A stretch of DNA of 64,000 nucleotides from JADJDM01 sp044352985. GTDB lineage: Bacteria > Bacteroidota > Bacteroidia > B-17B0 > Aurantibacillaceae. The stretch spans positions 56,087-120,086 of the forward strand of contig JBILCU010000012.1 of the NCBI GenBank assembly GCA_044352985.1, given 5' to 3'. The first letter of the stretch is position 1. Each line of letters begins with the position of its first letter. Both the position numbers and the translations under genes were made by a program. Below the pieces are notes generated by a model. That model saw only the letters and a list, made by a program, of their open reading frames with translations, was not told the origin of the DNA and did not search any database. Below, piece by piece: positions 8,959 to 18,630 of this stretch.

Positions 8959-10266
8959 TTAATTGCTAATAGTGTTAGTTTTTAAATTTGACTCAACAAT
9001 GCTTACAACATAAATTAAACTTAAACACATCAAGAATATAATTGTAAATGGATTAAGCGAAGCTGTTAACCATGACTCAAACTGATTGGAGAAAATTACT
9101 GCAAACAGCAAAGGAAAAACTGATTTACTCATTTTAGATAGTTTAATAATTATCCCAATTAAACCAAATAAAAATGCAGTCAATCCAATAAGACCAGTAT
9201 CTAACCATAATGTAAGATAAGCATTATGCGCAGCACCCTGATGACCTAATTTGCTTAGCATAGAAAAATTTAACTTGTAAAGATATTCAGTGTATGAAAA
9301 GCCTCTTCCTAAAAAGAAATTATATTCAATGTTTTTCCAAGCAAATTCCCATGCAACTAATCTACCTGAACCGTTTTTAAGAGTATCAATTCTGAAATAT
9401 TTCTCTAAACCTAAATTAATAATAATTGATTCAAAGTTTAAACTAACGTATTCATAAGATATAATAAATATTATTAGTAAAAGGAAACTCAAAAATGGGG
9501 ATAATTTATTGAAATAACGGAAAATTAAAAATATACCAACAGCAATAATTGAACTTCTCGCACCACATAATATTAATGAAATAACTATAAAAAAATATAT
9601 AAATAACTTCTGTCTTGAAGTAAATAATTCTTTAAAAAGCTCATTTGAAATGGTGAAAAAACAAAAGTAAAGAAAAGCGTAAATTCCTAATCCGTTTGGA
9701 TTTCCTAAAATTCCTCTATATCGATTTGCTAATGTTACAAAATTTGAATTAAAAAAACGTATTATGAAACCAATTACTAAAAGTGTTGTAATAAACCATA
9801 TTGTTTTTTTTATAAGCTCAACTCCATAATTTTGATATAAATAGGAAAAGTAATTTGGAACAATAAAGAAGAGAAGGAAGTAGGATAAGGTTTTCTGAGA
9901 ACCTGTGATTATATCTGGACTTTTAAATAAACAAAATGCCGCTATTACAATAAATGGAACTATAAATAAGTGAAAGTTAATTTTATTATTAATTTGCTGA
10001 TATTTTTTTAAAACTACCAATGAAAGTAATATGATCAGAATGTTTTTAATTTGACCAGCCCAAATCAAACTGGAATCCCTACTGTCTGAAAGGGTAAGTA
10101 TCAATATAAAACTTAAGAATATTTCTACTTCAAAGTTTTTTTTGTAAAAAATAAAAAAACTTATTGGAATTAAAAAAAGAGCAATTGGAGAAAATATGAT
10201 ACCTAATAATACCCAAACTAAGCAAGTTGTAATAAACTGAAAATTTTCTCTTAAATAGAGTAGCAA
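8959..10266 (-). CDS. O-antigen ligase/polymerase family membrane protein
   Basis: The 435-residue protein is almost entirely hydrophobic, with about ten or more membrane segments. A large loop carries GRGFSYTEYLYKL and HNAYLTLWLDTGLIGL, the signature of the Wzy_C/WaaL O-antigen ligase family. The reaction is either polymerisation of lipid-linked repeats or their transfer to lipid A core at the periplasmic face. The chosen start is TTG at 10266: an in-frame stop lies at 10285-10287 and no ATG occurs in the first 40 codons. It is the first gene of the cluster, close behind the clpC terminator. Confidence 0.82.
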   Translation of the reverse strand: MLLYLRENFQFITTCLVWVLLGIIFSPIALFLIPISFFIFYKKNFEVEIFLSFILILTLSDSRDSSLIWAGQIKNILIILLSLVVLKKYQQINNKINFHLFIVPFIVIAAFCLFKSPDIITGSQKTLSYFLLFFIVPNYFSYLYQNYGVELIKKTIWFITTLLVIGFIIRFFNSNFVTLANRYRGILGNPNGLGIYAFLYFCFFTISNELFKELFTSRQKLFIYFFIVISLILCGARSSIIAVGIFLIFRYFNKLSPFLSFLLLIIFIISYEYVSLNFESIIINLGLEKYFRIDTLKNGSGRLVAWEFAWKNIEYNFFLGRGFSYTEYLYKLNFSMLSKLGHQGAAHNAYLTLWLDTGLIGLTAFLFGLIGIIIKLSKMSKSVFPLLFAVIFSNQFESWLTASLNPFTIIFLMCLSLIYVVSIVESNLKTNTISN

Positions 10267-10296
10267 ATTTTTTAGATTTAATATTTATATACAAGC

Positions 10297-10320
10297 AAAA
10301 ACGCCCGATTGGGCGTTTTT
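10297..10320 (-). terminator. Intrinsic terminator downstream of clpC
   Basis: Inverted repeat AAAAACGCCC-GATT-GGGCGTTTTT (minus-strand loop AATC) with a GC core of six pairs and flanking A/T runs. It lies five bases beyond the clpC stop. It separates the clpC transcript from the polysaccharide cluster on the same strand, and its symmetry allows function in both directions. Confidence 0.85.
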
Positions 10321-10325
10321 AATTA

Positions 10326-12866
10326 TTATTCTTCCTTTTTCTTTCTTTTATCTTGTTTAGGTTTAATTACCTGTACAAAAACTTCATTTTTTTCTTTATC
10401 AAAAGCAACTTCGATGATGTCACCTTCAGCGGGAGAGGTTTTAATGATTTCCTCGGCTAATGGATCTTCTACGTATTTTTGAATGGCTCTTTTTAAAGGA
10501 CGCGCACCATATTGAGCATCGTATCCTTTTTCTTCGATATAGTTTTTGGCATCTTCTGTAATTTGCACATTATAACCTAATCCATTCAACCTTCCATATA
10601 ATTTAGCCAACTCTATATCAATGATTTTATGAATTTCTTCTTTACCAAGAGAGTTAAACATAATGACATCATCAATTCTATTTAAAAACTCAGGAGCAAA
10701 TGCTTTTTTCAAAGCATTTTCAACAACACCTTTAGAATTATCTTCTGTTGATTCTTTCTTTGCTTGGGTACCAAAACCTACACCTTGCCCAAAATCTTTT
10801 AATTGTCTGGCCCCAATGTTTGAAGTCATTATGATTATGGTATTCTTGAAATCAATTTTTCTTCCTAAACTATCGGTTAACATACCGTCATCAAGAACTT
10901 GCAATAACATGTTAAATACATCCGGATGCGCTTTTTCTATTTCATCTAATAATACAACAGAATATGGTCTACGACGAACTTTTTCGGTTAATTGACCACC
11001 TTCTTCGTAACCAACATATCCCGGAGGAGCACCAATTAAACGAGTTACAGCAAATTTTTCCATGTATTCACTCATGTCTATTCTTATCAATGCATCATCA
11101 TTGTCGAATAAATATTTAGATAAGATTTTTGCCAATTGAGTCTTACCAACACCTGTAGGCCCTAGGAAAATAAACGAACCAATTGGTTTATTTGGGTCTT
11201 TTAAGCCTGCACGATTACGTTGTATTGCTTTAACAACTTTTGCAACTGCTTGATCTTGACCAATCACCTTACCTTTCATTTCTTCGCCCATCACCAATAA
11301 TTTATTGGTTTCATTTTGGTTTACGCGTTGAACAGGAATTCCACTCATCATGGAAACAACCTCTGCAACATTATCTTCTGTTACGGTAACCTTATTGTTT
11401 TTGGTTTCTTCTTCCCATGCTTTTTTAGCAACTTCTAATTGCGTTTGTAAGTTTTTTTCAACATCACGCAATTTAGCAGCCTCTTCATATTTCTGACTTC
11501 TTACAACTCTGTTTTTTTCTTCTTTAATGTCTTCAATTTTTTTCTCTATATCTAATACATTTTGAGGTACATTTATATTAGTTATGTGAACTCGAGATCC
11601 TGCTTCATCTAACGCATCAATGGCTTTATCTGGTAAATGACGGTCAGTTATATACCTTGCAGTTAATGATACACATGCTTTTAAAGCTTCATCAGTATAA
11701 ATTACATTATGATGATCTTCGTATTTTTGCTTTATGTTGTTTAGAATTTGTAATGCTTCTTCGGGTGTAGCGGGCTCAACCAATACCTTTTGAAAACGTC
11801 TTTCTAAAGCACCATCTTTTTCAATGTACTGGCGATATTCATCTAATGTAGTTGCTCCAATGCACTGAATTTCACCTCTTGCTAAAGCAGGTTTAAACAT
11901 GTTACTAGCGTCTAAAGAGCCGCTAGCTCCACCTGCGCCAATGATGGTATGAATTTCATCAATGAATAAAATCACATCAGGAGATTTTTCCAATTCATTC
12001 ATTACCGCTTTCATTCTCTCTTCAAATTGACCACGGTATTTTGTTCCTGCAACTAATGATGCAAGATCTAATGTAACAACACGTTTGTTAAATAAAACAC
12101 GAGAAACTTTTCGTTGAATGATTCTTAATGCTAAACCTTCAGCTATAGCTGATTTACCAACACCAGGTTCACCAATTAAAATCGGATTGTTCTTTTTACG
12201 ACGAGATAAAATTTGAGATACTCGCTCAATCTCTTTTTCTCTTCCAACAATAGGATCTAATTTTCCGTCCTCAGCCATTTTGGTAAGATCTCTTCCAAAA
12301 TTATCTAACACCGGAGTTTTAGATTTTGATTCGCCTGGTTTTTTAGGTTGAGAAGAAGAACCAAATGTTGAATCAGCATCGTCATCGTCATCAGAGGTTG
12401 GTCCTTCCATACGAATATCATCGCTTGGATTTTTTAATTGTTCTTCTAATTCAGCACGAACAGAGTCATAATTAATTCCAAATTTTGATAGTGATTTTGT
12501 TACTATATTATCATTGTCTTTTAAAATACAAAGCAATAAATGCTCAGTTCCAATTTCATTAGATTTAAATGATTTTGCCTCTAAATAAGTTAATTTTAGG
12601 GCTTTTTCAGCTTGCTTAATTAACGGAATATTAGATAAATTACTGATTCGTTTGGATGAAGTTCCTAAATTGCCTTCAATAATTTTTCTTAAATCCTGTA
12701 AATTCACCTGGGCATTTTTTAATAACTTAATTGCCATTCCATCTCCATCTCTTATCATGCCAAGCATTAAATGTTCTAAACCAATATATTCATGGCCAAG
12801 ACGTAAGGCTTCTTCCCTGCTGTAAGTGATTACATCTTTAACTCTTGGAGAAAATTTTGCTTCCAT
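10326..12866 (-). CDS. clpC: ATP-dependent chaperone/protease subunit ClpC
   Basis: Length 846 residues. The N-terminal double Clp repeat begins FSPRVKDVITYSREEALRLGHEYIG. The first AAA domain has Walker A GEPGVGKS at about 232-239. A UVR-type coiled segment (VVRSQKYEEAAKLRDVEKNL) sits in the middle domain and distinguishes ClpC from ClpB. The second AAA domain has Walker A GPTGVGKT near 569-576 and the Clp C-terminal domain. The hexamer unfolds proteins for ClpP. An acidic linker (SDDDDDADS) follows the N-domain. The gene is divergent from gyrA, with about 250 bp between starts. Confidence 0.96.
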   Translation of the reverse strand: MEAKFSPRVKDVITYSREEALRLGHEYIGLEHLMLGMIRDGDGMAIKLLKNAQVNLQDLRKIIEGNLGTSSKRISNLSNIPLIKQAEKALKLTYLEAKSFKSNEIGTEHLLLCILKDNDNIVTKSLSKFGINYDSVRAELEEQLKNPSDDIRMEGPTSDDDDDADSTFGSSSQPKKPGESKSKTPVLDNFGRDLTKMAEDGKLDPIVGREKEIERVSQILSRRKKNNPILIGEPGVGKSAIAEGLALRIIQRKVSRVLFNKRVVTLDLASLVAGTKYRGQFEERMKAVMNELEKSPDVILFIDEIHTIIGAGGASGSLDASNMFKPALARGEIQCIGATTLDEYRQYIEKDGALERRFQKVLVEPATPEEALQILNNIKQKYEDHHNVIYTDEALKACVSLTARYITDRHLPDKAIDALDEAGSRVHITNINVPQNVLDIEKKIEDIKEEKNRVVRSQKYEEAAKLRDVEKNLQTQLEVAKKAWEEETKNNKVTVTEDNVAEVVSMMSGIPVQRVNQNETNKLLVMGEEMKGKVIGQDQAVAKVVKAIQRNRAGLKDPNKPIGSFIFLGPTGVGKTQLAKILSKYLFDNDDALIRIDMSEYMEKFAVTRLIGAPPGYVGYEEGGQLTEKVRRRPYSVVLLDEIEKAHPDVFNMLLQVLDDGMLTDSLGRKIDFKNTIIIMTSNIGARQLKDFGQGVGFGTQAKKESTEDNSKGVVENALKKAFAPEFLNRIDDVIMFNSLGKEEIHKIIDIELAKLYGRLNGLGYNVQITEDAKNYIEEKGYDAQYGARPLKRAIQKYVEDPLAEEIIKTSPAEGDIIEVAFDKEKNEVFVQVIKPKQDKRKKKEE

Positions 12867-12921
12867 AATTATAATTTTATTGTGATGTTAATTATCAATT
12901 CGTAACATATTACTATATTTT

Positions 12922-12929
12922 CAAAAATA
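12922..12929 (-). promoter_or_regulatory. Predicted -7 promoter element of clpC
   Basis: On the minus strand the sequence is TATTTTTG, matching TAnnTTTG, about 55 bases before the clpC start. No -33 TTTG is visible, so support rests on the -7 box and position. Confidence 0.35.
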
Positions 12930-13060
12930 CTATTTTGAATTGAGTACCCCTTTGTGATTTATCGTTTTTTTCAACAGAAAAAATGTTAATAAATATAATC
13001 AAAGGTTCAAATCAATATAAGTAAATTCGGTCTTTTGTAAATATAAACACAAATACACAA

Positions 13061-13078
13061 AATCACAAAAGTGTGATT
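13061..13078. promoter_or_regulatory. Inverted repeat in the gyrA leader
   Basis: AATCACA-AAAG-TGTGATT is a perfect 7-bp inverted repeat 37 bases before the gyrA start. A related half-site TTGTGATT occurs at about 12952-12959. It could be an operator or a small mRNA hairpin; nothing else supports either reading. Confidence 0.3.
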
Positions 13079-13115
13079 AGAAATTATAGAAATTTAATAA
13101 TCTCAAAATAATAAT

Positions 13116-15668
13116 ATGGCTGAAAATGAAAAAATAATCCCTATCAATATTGAAGATGAAATGAAAACAGCCTACATCGATTATTCTATGTCGGTTATTG
13201 TTTCAAGAGCTTTACCTGACGTAAGAGATGGTTTAAAGCCTGTTCATCGCCGTGTATTGTATGGGATGTTGGAGTTGGGAGTTTTACACAATCGTCCTTA
13301 TAAAAAATCTGCTCGTATTGTCGGTGAGGTATTAGGTAAATACCACCCTCACGGTGATTCATCTGTTTACGATACCATGGTGCGAATGGCACAGGATTGG
13401 AGTTTGCGCTATCCTTTAGTAGATGGGCAAGGAAATTACGGAAGTATTGACGGAGATCCTCCTGCGGCTATGCGTTATACGGAAGCACGCCTCAGAAAAA
13501 TTGCTGAGGAAATGTTGAACGATATTGAAAAAGAAACAGTTGATTTTAGGCCAAATTTTGATGATTCTTTACAAGAACCTACTGTTCTACCTACAAAAAT
13601 ACCTAACCTACTAATTAATGGGGCATCTGGTATTGCTGTTGGTATGGCTACTAACATGGCTCCACATAATTTAAAGGAAATTTGTGAAGCTTGTATTGCT
13701 TATGTTGATAATAAAAACATCGACATTGAAGGGTTAATGCAATTTGTAAAAGCGCCGGATTTTCCAACAGGAGGCACTATATATGGATACTCTGGTGTAA
13801 AAGAAGCTTTTCAAACGGGCAGAGGAAGAATTATTTTAAGAGCAAAGGCAAATATCGAAACTTACAAAGATCGTGAGCGCATTGTTGTAAATGAAATTCC
13901 TTATCAGCTTAATAAAGCTGAAATGATTAAGAAACAATGGGATTTATGCAATGAGAAGAAAATTGAAGGAATCACTGAAATTAGAGATGAAAGTGATCGC
14001 GATGGTATGCGTATCGTTTATGAATTAAAACGTGACGCGGTTTCGGGGGTTGTTTTAAATAATCTTTATAAATATACTTCTCTACAAACATCTTTTTCTG
14101 TAAACAATATTGCTTTAGTTAATGGCCGACCATTAATGTTAAATCTTCGAGATCAAATTCAGTATTTTGTTGAGCATCGTTTAGATGTTATTGTAAGAAG
14201 AACAAAATATGAATTAGCGCAAGCTGAAAAGCGTGCTCATATTTTAGAAGGTTTACTTATTGCAATTGATAATCTGGATGAAGTGATTCGAATCATTAGA
14301 GAATCTGTTTCTCCTGAAATTGCAAAAGATGAGTTGATGGGTAAATTCAATTTATCAGAAATTCAATCACGCGCTATTCTTGATATGCGTTTAAGAACTT
14401 TAACTGGTCTTGAAAGAGATAAGTTAAAAGAGGAATATGCTGAGTTAATGAAACACATCAATTATTTAAAAGATATTTTAAACAATGAGCCACTCAGAAT
14501 GCAAATTGTAAAAGATGAATTAACAGAGGTAAAAGAAAAATATGGTGATGGGCGTAAAACAGATATCGTTTACGCAGGTGACGATATTCGAATGGAAGAT
14601 ATTATTGCTGATGAAGATGTGGTGATAACCATTTCTCATATGGGTTATATCAAACGTACCAGTTTAACTGAATACAAATCGCAAAATCGTGGTGGAAGAG
14701 GTTCAAAAGGTTCTGCAACCCGAGACGAAGATTTTATCGAACACATGTTCATTGCTTCAACTCACGCCTATTTATTATTGTTTACTGAAAAAGGACAAGT
14801 GTTTTGGTTAAGAGCTTATGAAGTTCCGGAAGGAAATAAAACAAGTAAAGGAAGAGCAATTCAAAACTTATTAAATATTCCTGCTGAAGATAAGGTTAAA
14901 GCATTTATCAATGTGAAGAGTTTATCAGAAGAAGATTACATTAATAATAATTACATCGTTCTTTGCACCAAAGAAGGTATCATTAAGAAAACAACCCTTG
15001 AGGCATATTCACGTCCAAGAGCAAATGGTATCAATGCTATTACCATTCGTGAAGGAGATCAGTTGTTGGAAGCAGCGCTTACTAATGGCAAGAATGAAAT
15101 CATGATTGCTACTAAATTTGGTAAAGTTTGTCGATTCAACGAAGAAAAAGTTCGTCCGATGGGCAGAAATGCATCAGGTGTTATTGCAGTTGATTTAAAT
15201 GATGAAGATGGTGCAAAAAATGAAGTGATTGGAATGATCTGTATTGATGATTTACAATCTAACGTATTGGTTGTTTCTGAAAAAGGATATGGCAAACGTT
15301 CTGAAATTGATGAATACCGTATTACTAATCGTGGAGGAAAAGGAGTTAAAACCATAAATGTCACTGATAAAACGGGGCACTTGGTTGCTATAAAATCAGT
15401 AACCGACCAAAACGATTTAATGATTATAACTAAAAATGGAATTACCATTCGTTTGAACATTGCATCTCTTAGAGTTATGGGACGTGCAACTCAAGGAGTT
15501 CGTTTAATCAATATTCAGGAAAGCGATGAAATTGCAGCAGTAACTAAAGTTGATCATGAGGACGAAGAAGATCTAAATATAAATTCAACGGAAACATTGG
15601 ATTCAGAAAATGCCTCAGAAAACGATACAGCAGCATCTGAAAATACACCAACGGACGATAATGCTTAA
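13116..15668 (+). CDS. gyrA: DNA gyrase subunit A
   Basis: The 850-residue protein begins with the GyrA core (IDYSMSVIVSRALPDVRDGLKPVHRRVLYGM). The DNA-cleaving tyrosine is Y121 in AAMRYTEARL. The GyrA-box-like sequence QNRGGRG near residue 523 begins the C-terminal beta-pinwheel that wraps DNA, and six strand-rich repeats follow. A short acidic, Ser/Asn/Thr-rich tail ends the protein. Together with GyrB (not in the window) it introduces negative supercoils. The quinolone-resistance region reads HPHGDSSVYDTMV, with Ser at the usual sensitive position. The TPR/peptidase genes follow downstream on the same strand. Confidence 0.97.
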   Translation: MAENEKIIPINIEDEMKTAYIDYSMSVIVSRALPDVRDGLKPVHRRVLYGMLELGVLHNRPYKKSARIVGEVLGKYHPHGDSSVYDTMVRMAQDWSLRYPLVDGQGNYGSIDGDPPAAMRYTEARLRKIAEEMLNDIEKETVDFRPNFDDSLQEPTVLPTKIPNLLINGASGIAVGMATNMAPHNLKEICEACIAYVDNKNIDIEGLMQFVKAPDFPTGGTIYGYSGVKEAFQTGRGRIILRAKANIETYKDRERIVVNEIPYQLNKAEMIKKQWDLCNEKKIEGITEIRDESDRDGMRIVYELKRDAVSGVVLNNLYKYTSLQTSFSVNNIALVNGRPLMLNLRDQIQYFVEHRLDVIVRRTKYELAQAEKRAHILEGLLIAIDNLDEVIRIIRESVSPEIAKDELMGKFNLSEIQSRAILDMRLRTLTGLERDKLKEEYAELMKHINYLKDILNNEPLRMQIVKDELTEVKEKYGDGRKTDIVYAGDDIRMEDIIADEDVVITISHMGYIKRTSLTEYKSQNRGGRGSKGSATRDEDFIEHMFIASTHAYLLLFTEKGQVFWLRAYEVPEGNKTSKGRAIQNLLNIPAEDKVKAFINVKSLSEEDYINNNYIVLCTKEGIIKKTTLEAYSRPRANGINAITIREGDQLLEAALTNGKNEIMIATKFGKVCRFNEEKVRPMGRNASGVIAVDLNDEDGAKNEVIGMICIDDLQSNVLVVSEKGYGKRSEIDEYRITNRGGKGVKTINVTDKTGHLVAIKSVTDQNDLMIITKNGITIRLNIASLRVMGRATQGVRLINIQESDEIAAVTKVDHEDEEDLNINSTETLDSENASENDTAASENTPTDDNA

Positions 15669-15698
15669 AAATGGCACCATTTATGGTAACAAAAATTT

Positions 15699-15706
15699 TA
15701 ATTTTG
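15699..15706 (+). promoter_or_regulatory. Predicted -7 promoter element of the M16 peptidase gene
   Basis: TAATTTTG matches TAnnTTTG and ends 20 bases before the ATG. No matching -33 box is visible. Confidence 0.4.
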
Positions 15707-15725
15707 AAAACAAACTAAATCTGTA

Positions 15726-18608
15726 ATGAAAAAGAAAAACTATTTAGCACTTGCAGCCGGAATTCTAATGACAACCGGATTGTTTGCTCAACCAACCTTA
15801 ATTGAAAAAGTAGAACCGAAACCTGATAAAGTGGTAATTCCATACGAAAGATGGAAACTGCCAAATGGGTTAACCATTTTATTGCACGAAGATCACTCCG
15901 ATCCAGTTGTTCATGTACAGGTTACTTATAAAGTAGGTTCAAACCGTGAAGATATTGGTAAATCAGGTTTTGCTCATTTTTTTGAGCATATGATGTTCCA
16001 AGGGTCAAAGCACGTGGCAGATGAAGAACATTTTAAGATGGTTTCAACTGCAGGTGGAACTATGAATGGGTTTACAGAACGTGACAAAACAGTTTATTTC
16101 GAAACCTTGCCTTCTAACTATTTAGAAATGGCTTTGTGGTTGGAGTCTGATCGTATGGGCTTTTTATTAGACTCACTAACATCAAAAAAATTCGAGAATC
16201 AACGTGATGCTGTTAAAAATGAAAAATCTCAAAATGTAGAAAACCAACCTTACGCATTAGCTTATGTTGAAGAAATCAATAAAGCTATTTATCCAATGGG
16301 GCATCCGTATAGCTGGCCGGTTATAGGATATGTTGATGATTTAAACAGAGCATCTTTAGATGATGTTAAAAATTTCTTTTTAAGATGGTATGGTCCAAAC
16401 AATGCTATTTTAACCATTTCGGGTGATTTTGATCCAAAATCAGCTTTGGATATTGCTGACAAATATTTCGGAAACTTAAAACAATGTCCTGAGGTTAAAA
16501 AGTTTAATCCTAAGGAATTAACTACTCGTTTTCCGTATGATTTAGCAACTGATAAATACACCAAATACAAAGACAGAACCTATTTTCCTCTTAACTTAAG
16601 GGCATATCCAACTGTTCCACAATATCATAGAGATGAAGCAGCTTTAGATTTGCTTTCTACAATGATGGGATCTGGAAATAATTCTATTTTCTATAAAAAT
16701 TTTGTTAAAAGTAAATTGGCTATTGAAGCACAAGTTGAGCATGAGTCAAGTGAGTTAGCTGGTGAGTTTAGATTTGGATTGTTCTGTTATCCACCTCCAT
16801 TTGATGATTTTGATATCGAAAAACTATTTAAAGAAATTGATGCAAAAGTAAAAAGCACAATAGATGAGTTTGAACAAACGGGCATTACTGATGAAGCATT
16901 GCTAAGAGCTAAAGCAAGTTATGAAACAGGACAATACAATGGTTTATCAAGCGTGATGGGTAAAGCAATGGTTGTTTCTGAATGGGAGAGATTATTAGGT
17001 AAATCATCAAGTATTTCTGAGGAAATTGATAGATACAATAAAGTTACAAAAGAAGACATTATCCGAGTTTTTAATAAATACATTAAAGGATCTGGAGCTG
17101 CAGTACTGAATACTTACCCAATATTTAATCCAAAGGATTCCGTTAAAAGCTTTAATCCTTATGCAGGTGGTACTTTTCCTTCAAATCCTGATTATAAAGG
17201 CTTGAGTTATAGTCCAACACCTGATAAATTTAATCGTGCTGATCGTCCGGTGGCTGGCGCAGTAAAACCTGTAAAAACACCTGATTACTTTAACTATAAG
17301 TTAAGTAATGGATTAACAGTTATAGGTACAAAAAACACCGAAACTCCTGAAATTACTCTTTATATGACTATGGAAGGTGGTAGTTTAGTGTTAAATGGAG
17401 ATCAAGTTAAAAAATTAGGTGTTGCAGAAATGACAGCTAATTTAATGAATGAGAGCACAAAAAAATTCACAACCGAACAAATAAGTGCTGAGTTAGAAAA
17501 ATTAGGTAGCAGCATCAGTTTCAGTGCAAGTAAAACACAAACATTTATTAGTGTAGAATGTTTAAAAAAGAACTTAGATGCTACTATTAAGTTGTTAGAA
17601 GAAAAATTATTAAATCCGGCATTCAAAGAAGAAGATTTTAATTTGGCAAAAAAACAATATAAAGAGGCTATTCGTAACGAAGGCACAAGTGCAAATACAA
17701 TGGCAAGTAAAGCTTTTGATATCGCATTATATGGTAATACCGTAATGGGTTTACAGCCTTCAATTAAATCTATTGAAGCAATAACATTGCAGGACATTAA
17801 AGATTATTATAATAATTTTTATTCTCCTAGTGGTACTAACTTAGTTATTGTTGGTGATGTTGATGAGGCTGAAGTAAAACCAAAATTGGAATTCTTAACT
17901 AAATGGGCAGCAAAAGAAATTAAAATGCAACCGGTTACAGAAGTTGCCGCTACTCCTGAACCACAGTTCTTTATTTATAATAAAGACGCAGCACCTTCTT
18001 CAGTAATCATGATGGGTTACCCTTCTTTAAAATACGATGCTACAGGAGATTTTTATAAAAACCGTATCGCTAATTTTATTTTCGGAGGTAACTTCAATAG
18101 TCGTTTAAATTTAAATTTAAGAGAAGAAAAAGGCTATACTTACGGAATCCGTTCTAGCTTTAGTGGTGATAAATATAATGGACGTTTTATGATTAATTCA
18201 TCTGTAAAACGTTCTGCTACTGCTGCCTCTTTAGCTGAAATTATGAAAGAATTTAAAAAATACCAAGCGGATGGTATTACTGATAAGGAGTTAGAATTTA
18301 CTAAAAATTCTTTATTGAATGAAGAAGCATTGAAGTATGAAGCTCCTTATCAAAAAGCATCTTTCTTGGCTAACATTGCTAGAAATAATTTAGATAAAGA
18401 TTATACTGCTAAACAAAATCAATTATTAAAATCAATTACTAAAGATGAAGTTAATCAACAAATCAAAAAGTATTTTGATGCAAATAAATTAACTACTGTA
18501 ATTGCAGGAGATAAATACTTAATTGAAAAACAATTAGACGAAGTAAAAGATAATCAAAACAAGGAAACTTTAAAGAAAGTGAAATTGAAAAAAATCACTA
18601 TTGATTAA
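15726..18608 (+). CDS. Exported M16-family zinc peptidase, two-domain form
   Basis: A signal peptide (MKKKNYLALAAGILMTTGLFAQ) leads into a first M16 domain with the inverted zinc motif HFFEH at residues 84-88 and the downstream Glu in the DAVKNEKSQNVENQPY region. The C-terminal half repeats the M16 fold (YKLSNGLTVIGTKNTETPEITLYMTMEGG, later REEKGYTYGIRSSF) without the zinc motif. This is the pitrilysin/PqqL-like fused arrangement of an active plus an inactive domain. Length is 960 residues. Such enzymes cut peptides in a closed chamber in the periplasm. It is followed after 22 bp by a TPR gene and probably shares its transcript. Confidence 0.9.
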   Translation: MKKKNYLALAAGILMTTGLFAQPTLIEKVEPKPDKVVIPYERWKLPNGLTILLHEDHSDPVVHVQVTYKVGSNREDIGKSGFAHFFEHMMFQGSKHVADEEHFKMVSTAGGTMNGFTERDKTVYFETLPSNYLEMALWLESDRMGFLLDSLTSKKFENQRDAVKNEKSQNVENQPYALAYVEEINKAIYPMGHPYSWPVIGYVDDLNRASLDDVKNFFLRWYGPNNAILTISGDFDPKSALDIADKYFGNLKQCPEVKKFNPKELTTRFPYDLATDKYTKYKDRTYFPLNLRAYPTVPQYHRDEAALDLLSTMMGSGNNSIFYKNFVKSKLAIEAQVEHESSELAGEFRFGLFCYPPPFDDFDIEKLFKEIDAKVKSTIDEFEQTGITDEALLRAKASYETGQYNGLSSVMGKAMVVSEWERLLGKSSSISEEIDRYNKVTKEDIIRVFNKYIKGSGAAVLNTYPIFNPKDSVKSFNPYAGGTFPSNPDYKGLSYSPTPDKFNRADRPVAGAVKPVKTPDYFNYKLSNGLTVIGTKNTETPEITLYMTMEGGSLVLNGDQVKKLGVAEMTANLMNESTKKFTTEQISAELEKLGSSISFSASKTQTFISVECLKKNLDATIKLLEEKLLNPAFKEEDFNLAKKQYKEAIRNEGTSANTMASKAFDIALYGNTVMGLQPSIKSIEAITLQDIKDYYNNFYSPSGTNLVIVGDVDEAEVKPKLEFLTKWAAKEIKMQPVTEVAATPEPQFFIYNKDAAPSSVIMMGYPSLKYDATGDFYKNRIANFIFGGNFNSRLNLNLREEKGYTYGIRSSFSGDKYNGRFMINSSVKRSATAASLAEIMKEFKKYQADGITDKELEFTKNSLLNEEALKYEAPYQKASFLANIARNNLDKDYTAKQNQLLKSITKDEVNQQIKKYFDANKLTTVIAGDKYLIEKQLDEVKDNQNKETLKKVKLKKITID

Positions 18609-18630
18609 TTCAAACTTAAGTATACAATAA

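Noticed and set aside
10663..10995. Open frame opposite clpC (110 codons)
   Set aside because: It lies wholly antisense to conserved ClpC coding sequence and has no family likeness. The same applies to other long antisense frames inside gyrA, the peptidases and the bat genes.
13000..13030. tRNA-like GGTTCAAATC
   Set aside because: No acceptor stem, anticodon arm or D arm could be built around it. I found no tRNA in the window.
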